Shown: piece by piece, positions 35,386 through 42,704 of the stretch
Numbering within the stretch: the first letter of the stretch is position 1
Layout of the letters: each line of letters opens with the position of its first letter
Source of the DNA: JAGNRR01 sp965230665
GTDB lineage: Bacteria > Bacteroidota > Bacteroidia > Chitinophagales > Chitinophagaceae
NCBI GenBank assembly: GCA_965230665.1
Contig: CBDDLM010000004.1
Span: 434,001-498,000 of the forward strand
DNA length: 64,000 nt
Reading direction: 5' to 3'
Made by a program: the position numbers and the translations under genes
Notes under the pieces: model-generated
Seen by the model: only the letters and a program-made list of their open reading frames with translations
Told to the model about the DNA's origin: nothing
Databases searched by the model: none

Positions 35386-35401
35386 TACTACAAAAGTGGT
35401 A
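35386..35401. promoter_or_regulatory. Operator 2: TACTAC-AAAA-GTGGTA
   Basis: The same dyad as operator 1 with one mismatch in the left arm. It directly abuts the TTG -33 element of the plus-strand promoter at 35402, the position expected for an activator that touches RNA polymerase. Confidence 0.65.
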
Positions 35402-35432
35402 TTGACTTAGGCTATTCAAATTGGCAATTTTG
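35402..35432 (+). promoter_or_regulatory. Promoter of the Cys-rich mini-protein operon
   Basis: TTG at 35402-35404, 20-base spacer, then CAATTTTG at 35425-35432 (seven of eight matches to TAnnTTTG). The start codon is 18 bases further on. Operator 2 adjoins the TTG. The response-regulator gene has the same operator-TTG-N20-box layout. Confidence 0.6.
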
Positions 35433-35449
35433 TAAGTAAATAGATCAAA

Positions 35450-35638
35450 ATGGAAACTTTCGAATGTAAAGGAAAACTAGAGGATGGTACAGATTGCCCA
35501 CACAGGGTAAAGTATATACCCCAAAAAGACGTTCCTGGTGTCGCCAAAATCGAAACCTACAACGATGCATCTACTGAAGAAGTGGTACTGTGTTGTCCGT
35601 TAGGTCATTGCTTAACCTACGTTATTAAAAAATCATAA
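35450..35638 (+). CDS. Cys-rich 62-residue mini-protein, possible zinc ribbon
   Basis: A very small protein with Cys6, Cys16 and His18 near the N-terminus and Cys48, Cys49, His53 and Cys54 near the C-terminus (CKGKLEDGTDC and LCCPLGHC). The paired Cys/His knuckles suggest one bound zinc ion. No export signal is seen. It is followed after 5 bases by the membrane protein gene, so both are probably co-expressed from the promoter at 35402. The function is unknown; it could be an adaptor or regulatory subunit, but that is a guess. Confidence 0.7.
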   Translation: METFECKGKLEDGTDCPHRVKYIPQKDVPGVAKIETYNDASTEEVVLCCPLGHCLTYVIKKS

Positions 35639-35643
35639 TTGTT

Positions 35644-36540
35644 ATGAGCTTAAAACTTAAATTAACTCCCCAGTTCTGGCTTGATTACGAACTTGAACTT
35701 GTCAAAGGAGCTAGCGGTCGATTGGACAAATCAATAGAAAATATAAAGAATTACAATAACACTTTACTTATATTGTTTACGGCCTCTTCTACTACACTTA
35801 CTATATTTCCTGTAAATGATGAGCAAAACTTTGCCAATCCATTGTTCTTAACCTTCTTTGCAACCACATATGCTTTCGTTTTGATTAGTCGCTGGCAAAC
35901 TCAACTTGCCACACGATCAATCACTGTACGCTTTGAGCCAAATAATATTTCCCGGATCAAGCAGGCCTATTCAAAAGTGATCAACTATAAAACGACTCAT
36001 TTAAACCTAGCACTTGTTCTATCTTGCATAGCAACGGTAACCGCAGTGGTCGCAGTAGTTATTGGACTATCCCTGAATGGAGGTAGAACGATAGAAAAGA
36101 ATATAGCCAAACACAAGAAAGAACTAGCTAAGATAGAAGCTGAAAAGGCCAAATCCGAAGCTGAAACTGCTAAAATAGTTGCAGAAACAGAAAAGAGTTA
36201 TCACCTCTATACTTCCTTTGACAAGGAAGACAATACGATCTTCCTATCTGGTCTGAACAAACCCAAAGCTAAAACAAGGGTATCGTTCAGATTTTTCTCT
36301 AAGAAGGATACATCGGCTCTTTACGAGACCATTCTATTAAGTACCCCGAAAGGCTTTTTAGGATACAGTATCCCGAAAGAACAAATTTTGGGTGACAGCT
36401 GTATCATAGAATGGGAATGGGAAGCAGCGAATGAAACACGCCTATACCGAAGGGTTCTTGATTGCAAAATTGATAACAAAAAACAGGACTCAACGACTTC
36501 TTCGGATACTACAATAGCTCAGCAGAAGCTTGATCCATAG
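35644..36540 (+). CDS. Membrane protein with coiled coil and C-terminal beta-rich domain, unknown
   Basis: A 298-residue protein. Hydrophobic segments lie at about 38-57 (NNTLLILFTASSTTLTIF), 65-82 (PLFLTFFATTYAFVLIS) and 118-145 (LALVLSCIATVTAVVAVVIGLSL). An Ala/Glu/Lys coiled coil spans about 150-185 (AKIEAEKAKSEAETAKIVAE). A strand-rich domain of about 85 residues follows (LYTSFDKEDNTIFLSGL...SCIIEWEWEAANETRLYRRVL), then a Ser/Thr tail. No family is recognised. It ends 6 bases from the convergent histidine-kinase gene and is likely a target of that system. Confidence 0.7.
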   Translation: MSLKLKLTPQFWLDYELELVKGASGRLDKSIENIKNYNNTLLILFTASSTTLTIFPVNDEQNFANPLFLTFFATTYAFVLISRWQTQLATRSITVRFEPNNISRIKQAYSKVINYKTTHLNLALVLSCIATVTAVVAVVIGLSLNGGRTIEKNIAKHKKELAKIEAEKAKSEAETAKIVAETEKSYHLYTSFDKEDNTIFLSGLNKPKAKTRVSFRFFSKKDTSALYETILLSTPKGFLGYSIPKEQILGDSCIIEWEWEAANETRLYRRVLDCKIDNKKQDSTTSSDTTIAQQKLDP

Positions 36541-36546
36541 AGCTCA

Positions 36547-37341
36547 TTATAACTTAACAACAAGGCTTACTATGGTACCACTTGGCTTATTCTTTTTAAT
36601 GGAACAGGTACCCCCTATACCAACTAAACGTTTTTTCATAATATGTAGGCCATTACCAAATTCGTTGACCTTAGTAATCCCACATCCGTTATCAGCAATA
36701 TTTACAAAGACCTGTTCATTGGTATCTATTCCAAGATCAAAAGTTATTACATCTGCCTTGCTATGTTTTACCGCATTGTTAAGAGCCTCTTTGATCGTTA
36801 GAAATAAAGATCGTCTTATTGAACTATTCATTTCAGTGTTCGGCAAATTGGTATCAATATTCGTTTTAAGCTCAATGGAAGTCATCGATAAAAAATCAAC
36901 AGCATATTCCTTAACGTAACTAGCAAAACTATCAAGAGTGTCATATTGCGCATTCAAACTCCAAACAACATCGCGCACGATATTACTTAGTTGCCGCGAC
37001 TGGTCTACTACATGAGCTACCTTAACCTTATCATCCTCCGTGTCAAAAGAGTTGTGCAAGAATTCTAATTCAAGACGAATAGCCGACAATCTGGAACCCA
37101 AATCATCATGTAAATCATCACCAATACGATCCCTTTCCTTCTGTATAGCTTTAATCGTTTCCACCTCTCTTTTTAGTAGTACATTCTCAAACTCTGTTTC
37201 CTTCAGTTGCTTAGCTATCAAAAGAGCATTCTGACGTTTTTTGTAAAAAAGAATAAAAGCAATAATAAATATCACAAAGGTGCCTAGGATAAGAAACCCT
37301 ATTATAAAGGCAAATTCTATTTCTTCGTTGGTTTTAAACAT
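36547..37341 (-). CDS. Sensor histidine kinase, NarX/DesK (HisKA_3) type
   Basis: A 264-residue kinase. One transmembrane helix (about 11-33) is followed by a coiled coil, then the dimerisation motif RDRIGDDLHDDLGSRLSAI with phosphoacceptor His78. SLFLTIKEALNNAVKHS (N box, Asn188-189) and NIADNGCGI (G1 box) belong to the ATPase domain, and GNGLHIMKKRLVGIGG to the ATP lid. It has no sensor domain of its own. The seven-helix protein encoded just upstream, overlapping by 25 bases, is the obvious candidate sensor. The partner is almost certainly the NarL-type regulator at 38813-39439. Confidence 0.92.
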   Translation of the reverse strand: MFKTNEEIEFAFIIGFLILGTFVIFIIAFILFYKKRQNALLIAKQLKETEFENVLLKREVETIKAIQKERDRIGDDLHDDLGSRLSAIRLELEFLHNSFDTEDDKVKVAHVVDQSRQLSNIVRDVVWSLNAQYDTLDSFASYVKEYAVDFLSMTSIELKTNIDTNLPNTEMNSSIRRSLFLTIKEALNNAVKHSKADVITFDLGIDTNEQVFVNIADNGCGITKVNEFGNGLHIMKKRLVGIGGTCSIKKNKPSGTIVSLVVKL

Positions 37342-37967
37342 AACAATGCTTTTAAGTAGAGAGAATAAGTAATAAGATTAATAATATCGACAAAACCAGC
37401 CATACGAAATAGAAATATCTTATCATAGTCGTTAAAGAAACTCATCCCTGCAAAACGTAACCATACCATTACGCTCCAAACAAATATTCCCATCACAACC
37501 CAAAAATTAAAAGAAGAACGCAATCTTACATTTCCACTTCCTCCAATAATATCTAAGAAATAGATAAGGCACATCCAAATAAGGCCGATCAATAAAATAA
37601 GCGTACTTCTAATTGCAAAGTCACTTTTGAGGCTAAAAAAATTATTTGGAACGAATAAAAAGTATATGATTAAAAAGGAAGTCAACAAAAAAACGACAAT
37701 TCGTTTTAGCACCTTTAATTGATAGGTCAAATAAAAAAAACCAGCGAAGTAAATTAAGGTCAAGATTAAGTAAACATTGTATATCCAGGCATTCGAGACA
37801 TCAAGGTATTTATCAAAATATAATCCCAGAGACTCAGCTACTACTACAAGGGTCAAATAGAACACAAAGTAATATTGTACCCGACTATTCCATTGAAAGG
37901 AATACCGAATACTGAGTAGTAGTAATATTACGAGTAATACATGATAACTATCTTTCAGCCAGATCAT
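37317..37967 (-). CDS. Seven-helix membrane protein, candidate sensor of the two-component system
   Basis: A 216-residue protein made almost entirely of seven hydrophobic segments. They begin YHVLLVILLLLSIRY, YYFVFYLTLVVVAESLGLYF, YNVYLILTLIYFAGFFYL, VVFLLTSFLIIYFLF, TLILLIGLIWMCLIYFL, FWVVMGIFVWSVMVW and FVDIINLITYSLYL. There is no extracellular domain of size. I do not recognise a family. Translation is coupled to the histidine kinase (25-base overlap), which lacks a sensor domain, so a membrane-embedded sensing role is inferred. Its leader shares the 13-mer TTTTATAGGTAAA (plus-strand sense) with the upstream gene. Confidence 0.7.
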   Translation of the reverse strand: MIWLKDSYHVLLVILLLLSIRYSFQWNSRVQYYFVFYLTLVVVAESLGLYFDKYLDVSNAWIYNVYLILTLIYFAGFFYLTYQLKVLKRIVVFLLTSFLIIYFLFVPNNFFSLKSDFAIRSTLILLIGLIWMCLIYFLDIIGGSGNVRLRSSFNFWVVMGIFVWSVMVWLRFAGMSFFNDYDKIFLFRMAGFVDIINLITYSLYLKALLCLKPTKK

Positions 37968-38029
37968 TGTGTTTTATAGGTAAAGCAATGTTCGATGCTG
38001 CAAACAATGCTTATAAAATAATACTTTAT

Positions 38030-38779
38030 CTAATCACATCCACTTCCTGGAGGACATAGATGACTCACATCATAATATGCAGTATCCGCGATCTTCTCAC
38101 GTGCTTCTACCACACCAGAATAAATTGCAGTTAGTCTATTAGCTTTTAATCGAGGGATATAAGCAGCATTGGAAGTAAGCCAATCTTTTATCTTCTGATT
38201 GTCGCTATCTAATATATCCATATCGACTTGCGCAAGCTCAATATGTATCTGATCAAAATCAACACCTGCTTGCGTAGCGGCCGTATCAATATTCTGGATA
38301 AAGGTATCTAACTCGGTCTTAGGTATAAAAATGGCCTTCGTATTGACCTTGTCTGTGGGTAGCACTTCATTCATTTTATCTAAGGTTTGACCTGGTGCCT
38401 CATAACGAGTCGTAAAATCAACTAGCATAGTATCACTTACGACTTTTTTATTAGCCAATCCAGCATCTAGATTGTAATTATCAGAAATCGCATCCCGAGC
38501 ATCATTCACTAAAGTAAACACAAGTAACAACTTGTTATCGTTACCAACGAACTCTGGATTAGTCGTTGGATTATATTTATCAGGGTCAATTTGAACAAAT
38601 TTTATCCGTAGTTCACTATAGGTCACACCATCAATTAATTCTTTTAAAAAAGAAGTTTTGATATAGAGTGCTTGGATATTAGCGTTTGGAGGCACACAAT
38701 CAATCTTATCTCTTAATTGTTTTTGCGTTTCAAACTTTGTAATAAAGGATTTTCGGATGGCATCTGGTATTGGAATCAT
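38030..38779 (-). CDS. Protein with two copies of an unknown domain, ending in a Cys-Pro-Pro tail
   Basis: A 249-residue soluble protein without a signal peptide. Residues 15-98 and 125-231 are diverged copies of one unit. KFETQKQLRDKI pairs with RYEAPGQTLDKM, ALYIKTSFLKELID with AIFIPKTELDTFIQ, RIKFVQIDPDKY with HIELAQVDMDIL, and LVNDARDAI with VVEAREKI. The C-terminus is DVSHLCPPGSGCD. I recognise no named family. It lies 33 bases downstream of the response regulator and upstream of the seven-helix protein, so it is probably part of the signalling operon, perhaps as effector, ligand or connector. Confidence 0.7.
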   Translation of the reverse strand: MIPIPDAIRKSFITKFETQKQLRDKIDCVPPNANIQALYIKTSFLKELIDGVTYSELRIKFVQIDPDKYNPTTNPEFVGNDNKLLLVFTLVNDARDAISDNYNLDAGLANKKVVSDTMLVDFTTRYEAPGQTLDKMNEVLPTDKVNTKAIFIPKTELDTFIQNIDTAATQAGVDFDQIHIELAQVDMDILDSDNQKIKDWLTSNAAYIPRLKANRLTAIYSGVVEAREKIADTAYYDVSHLCPPGSGCD

Positions 38780-38812
38780 ATAGGTATTTTTATAGGTAAA
38801 ACAAAGATATTA

Positions 38813-39439
38813 TTATTTGCGGTTATAGTATTTATTTAGTGCTTCTGTTCGATTACTCACCTGTAGTTTCTTATAAATATTATGAACATGCTTTCTTACT
38901 GTTTCAATTGATATATTCAGTTTAACAGCAACTTCTTTGTAAAGCAAACCTTTAGCAAGGTGGTTCAACAACTCATCTTCTCGCTTAGATAAAATTTCTT
39001 TTTTAGGATTAACCTCTTGTTTCCTGCTAAAAAAAGAAACAACCTTTCTAGCTATTTGAGAACTCATAGGTGAACCTCCATTGATAACATCTCTAATTGA
39101 ATCTGTGGCCCTAGCCGATATGTCATTTTTTAAGATATAACCTAAAGCGCCTTGAAGTAAAGATTCATATACGTTCTTGTCATCATCAAAACTGGTACAC
39201 ATAATGATATAGCTATCTAATCCTTTTTTCTTTAAGAAACTTACTATATCTACTCCACTACCATCTGGTAATTTTATATCTAAAAGAATAACGTCAGGCT
39301 TATCTTTAAGAAGATTCTTTTTCGCACTACTTGTATTGGCATACTGTGAAATACACTTCATGTCCTTTTCAGCGTTAATCCTCCGTTTAAGAATTTCACT
39401 ATACTCAACTGAATCTTCAACTATTGATACTGTAATCAT
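38813..39439 (-). CDS. Response regulator, NarL/FixJ (REC plus LuxR-type HTH)
   Basis: A 208-residue regulator. The receiver domain has the acidic pair VEDS (residues 7-10), phospho-acceptor Asp54 in VILLDIKLPDGSG, IIMCTS (Thr/Ser switch) and GYILKND (Lys). The LuxR-type helix-turn-helix is SKREDELLNHLAKGLLYKEVAVKLNISIETVRKHVHNIYKKLQVSNRTEAL at the C-terminus. Phosphorylation by the kinase encoded downstream should drive dimer binding to inverted repeats. Its own promoter carries a palindrome identical in plan to those at 35.3 kb, so autoregulation is inferred. Confidence 0.93.
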   Translation of the reverse strand: MITVSIVEDSVEYSEILKRRINAEKDMKCISQYANTSSAKKNLLKDKPDVILLDIKLPDGSGVDIVSFLKKKGLDSYIIMCTSFDDDKNVYESLLQGALGYILKNDISARATDSIRDVINGGSPMSSQIARKVVSFFSRKQEVNPKKEILSKREDELLNHLAKGLLYKEVAVKLNISIETVRKHVHNIYKKLQVSNRTEALNKYYNRK

Positions 39440-39489
39440 TTAAAAAGTTAATTTGCTCATTTTGTTTAAGTTATGTATTCAGAACTTCA

Positions 39490-39520
39490 CAAAATAAGTA
39501 GTTTCATACAATTCTATCAA
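39490..39520 (-). promoter_or_regulatory. Promoter of the response-regulator operon
   Basis: On the minus strand TTG (39520-39518) is followed after 20 bases by TTATTTTG (39497-39490), seven of eight matches to TAnnTTTG. The operator at 39521 directly adjoins the TTG. Spacing and geometry are identical to the plus-strand promoter at 35402-35432. Confidence 0.6.
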
Positions 39521-39538
39521 TACCACTTAAGTGGTATT
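39519..39538. promoter_or_regulatory. Operator 3: 20-bp perfect palindrome around TACCAC-TTAA-GTGGTA
   Basis: AATACCACTTAAGTGGTATT reads the same on both strands. It lies 80 bases upstream of the response-regulator ATG, abuts its TTG element and includes the queG stop codon. It matches the operators at 35327 and 35386. Confidence 0.7.
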
Positions 39539-40453
39539 TTTAACAAAGCGAAGATTTCGTTGCAGCCCGTAGAGCCCAGCTCGTTTTATGGGAGATGCCT
39601 GACTAAATTCTACAAAAAACTCTTCCGTCATTGCCTCCCACTCCTTATGAGTTGTTTCTAGAATATCTTTTCTAGGTGCAAAGGCCTCTTCGGAATGTAA
39701 GGTAGAAAAACGATTCCAAGGACAAACATTCTGGCATATATCACATCCAAAGATCCAATCATCCCACCTCCTATCTGTTTCGATAAGCGCGTCTTTTAAT
39801 TCAATCGTGAAATACGATATACATTGAGCTCCATTAATTTCCTTATTGGGTAAAATCGCCTCTGTCGGACAAGCATCAATACATTTAGTACAAGTGCCAC
39901 AATGATCCGTAGGAAACGCTTCATTGTATTCTAGCTCAATATCAAGTAATAAAACTCCGATAAAGTAAAACGAACCCAATTTCTTATTGATAAGCATTCC
40001 GTTTTTACCAACCCATCCCATTCCTGCTTTTTGCGCCCAACTACGTTCTAAAATAGGTGCGCTATCCGTAAAAGCTCTTCCTTGTATATTTCCAAATTGT
40101 TGTAGCTCTTGTAGTAGATTGTTTAACTTCTTCTTGATCACTTTGTGGTAGTCCTTTCCATAGGCATATTTCGATATCTTAGGACCTCCTACAGGCTGTT
40201 CATAATCGGAATAGTAATTTTGAAAAACCGTTAATACTGTTTTAGTACCGTTCAACAATTTTCTTGGATCTAAACGCTTATCAAAATGGTTTTCCATATA
40301 GCTCATCGAGCCGTGGTGATTCTTTTTGAGCCAGTTATCTAAGCGTGGTGCGTCTTCTGATAAAAAACCTGCTTTTGCCATGCCATGGGCATCAAAACCT
40401 AATTCTTGGCATTTTTGTTTAATAAATTGTGATATTCTAGCCTTTGCTGGCAT
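39527..40453 (-). CDS. queG: Epoxyqueuosine reductase
   Basis: A 308-residue enzyme for the last step of queuosine synthesis in tRNA, reducing epoxyqueuosine with cobalamin and two [4Fe-4S] clusters. The cluster motifs are CGTCTKCIDACPTEAI and CDICQNVCPWN. YFIGVLLLDIELEY and AQKAGMGWVGKNGMLIN are family segments, and YAYGKDYH is also typical. Length is normal. Its stop codon lies inside operator 3 of the two-component block. It is divergent from the tail-specific protease gene. Confidence 0.94.
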   Translation of the reverse strand: MPAKARISQFIKQKCQELGFDAHGMAKAGFLSEDAPRLDNWLKKNHHGSMSYMENHFDKRLDPRKLLNGTKTVLTVFQNYYSDYEQPVGGPKISKYAYGKDYHKVIKKKLNNLLQELQQFGNIQGRAFTDSAPILERSWAQKAGMGWVGKNGMLINKKLGSFYFIGVLLLDIELEYNEAFPTDHCGTCTKCIDACPTEAILPNKEINGAQCISYFTIELKDALIETDRRWDDWIFGCDICQNVCPWNRFSTLHSEEAFAPRKDILETTHKEWEAMTEEFFVEFSQASPIKRAGLYGLQRNLRFVKNTT

Positions 40454-40508
40454 TAATTATGGCTTTGTTAACGCTAAAGCTATTAACTTTACAAGGAATT
40501 ATATCGTT

Positions 40509-42695
40509 ATGGCTAAGAAAAATTTTTTGATCGTGACCTTCGTTGCTGCACTGGCACTTTTCTTTTCGTTCAATATTGTTGCGAATAGAAATCATACGCA
40601 ATATGAAGATGCTATAGATAACATTAACATTGAAGAACTCAATGCAAATCTAAACGGCAAAGACAACAAACGTCAAGCTTTATTTGCTACACTCTCGGGT
40701 TTACTTCGAGAAGGACATTACGCACCTAAAAAAATAAATGATCCTTTCTCAGAAGCTGTTTATAATAAATTTATCGAACGCCTAGATTATGCTAAAACTT
40801 TTTTCATTCAATCAGACATCAACGAATTCAAAATTTATAAGCATGAAATCGATAACCAAATAGAAAAGGGCAGTTCGGAATTCTTTGATTTAGTATCAAG
40901 CATATATGACAAAAGAAAAAAAGAAGCAGAAGGATACTTCAAGAAACACATTGAGATGCCAATGGACTTCACGTCCAACAAAAATATCGAACTTGATGGC
41001 AAAAAATTGAATTGGGTAGGTTCCATTGACCAAATGGATGATCGCTGGAAAATCAATATTGAATATCGTCTACTATCAAGATATAATGAATTAAGAGAAA
41101 CTCAAAAAGAGCAAATTGCTAAGAAGGAAATCAAGCAAGCTGATATCAAGTCAGATTTAGAATTGAAAAACGATGCACGCAAGACCATCAAAAAAAGTAT
41201 GGAATATTACTTCCGTCGTTTAAATAAAATTACTGAAAAAGAAAAGTTCTCCTTTTTCTTGAATGCAATTACCCAAAACTATGACCCACATACTACCTAC
41301 TTAGCACCATTAGACAAGAAGCGTTTTGATGAAGAAATGAGCGGATCTTTCTTTGGCATAGGAGCCGTACTCAAAATGGAGGATAACATCTGTGAGATCA
41401 CTCAAATCGTAACAGGTTCTCCATGCTATAAGCAAGGATCACTTAAAGTAGGTGATGGTATCCTTAAAGTTGCTCAAGGCGATGAAGATCCTGTTGAGGT
41501 CATCGGTTGGGACTTAGAAGACATTGTAAAAATCATTCGTGGAAAAAAAGGCACAACAGTAAAACTTACCGTTAAACATTTAAATGGTAGTGAAGAGGTA
41601 ATTCCTATCGTAAGAGATCGAGTTGAAATGGAAGCCACTTTTGCGAAGAGTGTTATTATAAAGGATAACAATAATAAAATTGGTTATATCTCATTGCCTT
41701 CCTTCTACGCAAACTTTAATGACTTTAATAGCAGAAGATGTTCTACAGACATGAAAGCTGAAATTGAAAAACTAAAGGCGTCCGCAGTAGACGGTATTGT
41801 TATCGACTTAAGAAATAATGGTGGAGGTTCATTAGGTGACGTTGTTGATATTGCTGGATATTTTATTGAAGACGGCCCGGTTGTGCAAGTAAAATCACAA
41901 CACTCTAGACCACAAGAAATGAAGGATAGAGATCCTAGCATTTTGTATAATGGACCGTTGGCTATTTTAATTAATAGCAATAGTGCATCGGCAAGTGAGA
42001 TTTTAGCTGCTGCTTTACAGGATTATAAGAGAGCAATCATTTTAGGTTCAACAAGTTTTGGGAAAGGCACTGTTCAACGTATTGTGAATTTAGATGACTA
42101 TTTTAAGGGCAATGCAGAATACAAACCTTTAGGAAACCTAAAGATTACTACTCAAAAATTCTATCGAGTGAATGGTGGTGCAACTCAATTAAGAGGAGTA
42201 GAACCCGATATTAAAATTCCAACAACTTTTGAATTGTTAGATCAAGGCGAGCGCAAAGATGACAATGCGATGCCTTGGGATCAGATCATGAGTGCTGATT
42301 ACAGCTCCTACGGTTTGAACTTTGATAAACTGATAGACAAAAGTCAAAAAAGAATTGCAAGTGACAAACATTTTGGACTTATAAAGCAGAATGCGGTTCG
42401 CATTAAGAAACGCAATGAAAACAATCGTTATCCGTTAAACCTTATGGCTTATAACAAAGAAATTGAGAAAGCTAAAAAGTTTGCAAAGGAATATGAGAAG
42501 TTAGAAAAAGGCAAGAAAAAACTTACCTTGGAAAACCTTCCTCTTATTGCAGCCAAAGTTGCTAAGGATACTACCGAAAAAACAAAAAATAAAACTTGGC
42601 ACGAGGCAATTGAAAAGGACCCTTATATTACAGAAGCTGTAAATGTTTTAAACGATTGGATTTCGCTCTTACCAAGAGAAATTTCCAAAAAGTAG
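40509..42695 (+). CDS. Carboxy-terminal processing (tail-specific) protease, S41A
   Basis: A 728-residue periplasmic protease resembling Prc/Tsp. A signal peptide or anchor (FLIVTFVAALALFFSFNIV) is followed by a helical N-terminal domain (about 60-265). The PDZ domain includes GIGAVLKMEDNICEITQIVTGSPCYKQGSLKVGDGILKV. The S41 core contains IDLRNNGGGSL, INSNSASASEILAAALQDYKRA (nucleophile Ser) and GSTSFGKGTVQRIV (general-base Lys). A C-terminal helical domain follows. It degrades proteins with exposed hydrophobic C-termini and trims envelope proteins. ATG at 40509 starts the signal; longer frames lie inside queG. Confidence 0.92.
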   Translation: MAKKNFLIVTFVAALALFFSFNIVANRNHTQYEDAIDNINIEELNANLNGKDNKRQALFATLSGLLREGHYAPKKINDPFSEAVYNKFIERLDYAKTFFIQSDINEFKIYKHEIDNQIEKGSSEFFDLVSSIYDKRKKEAEGYFKKHIEMPMDFTSNKNIELDGKKLNWVGSIDQMDDRWKINIEYRLLSRYNELRETQKEQIAKKEIKQADIKSDLELKNDARKTIKKSMEYYFRRLNKITEKEKFSFFLNAITQNYDPHTTYLAPLDKKRFDEEMSGSFFGIGAVLKMEDNICEITQIVTGSPCYKQGSLKVGDGILKVAQGDEDPVEVIGWDLEDIVKIIRGKKGTTVKLTVKHLNGSEEVIPIVRDRVEMEATFAKSVIIKDNNNKIGYISLPSFYANFNDFNSRRCSTDMKAEIEKLKASAVDGIVIDLRNNGGGSLGDVVDIAGYFIEDGPVVQVKSQHSRPQEMKDRDPSILYNGPLAILINSNSASASEILAAALQDYKRAIILGSTSFGKGTVQRIVNLDDYFKGNAEYKPLGNLKITTQKFYRVNGGATQLRGVEPDIKIPTTFELLDQGERKDDNAMPWDQIMSADYSSYGLNFDKLIDKSQKRIASDKHFGLIKQNAVRIKKRNENNRYPLNLMAYNKEIEKAKKFAKEYEKLEKGKKKLTLENLPLIAAKVAKDTTEKTKNKTWHEAIEKDPYITEAVNVLNDWISLLPREISKK

Positions 42696-42704
42696 TCACT
42701 GTTT

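Noticed and set aside
40141..40160. GTGGTA inside queG as a fourth operator copy
   Set aside because: The left arm reads TGATCA instead of TACCAC, so the dyad is absent.
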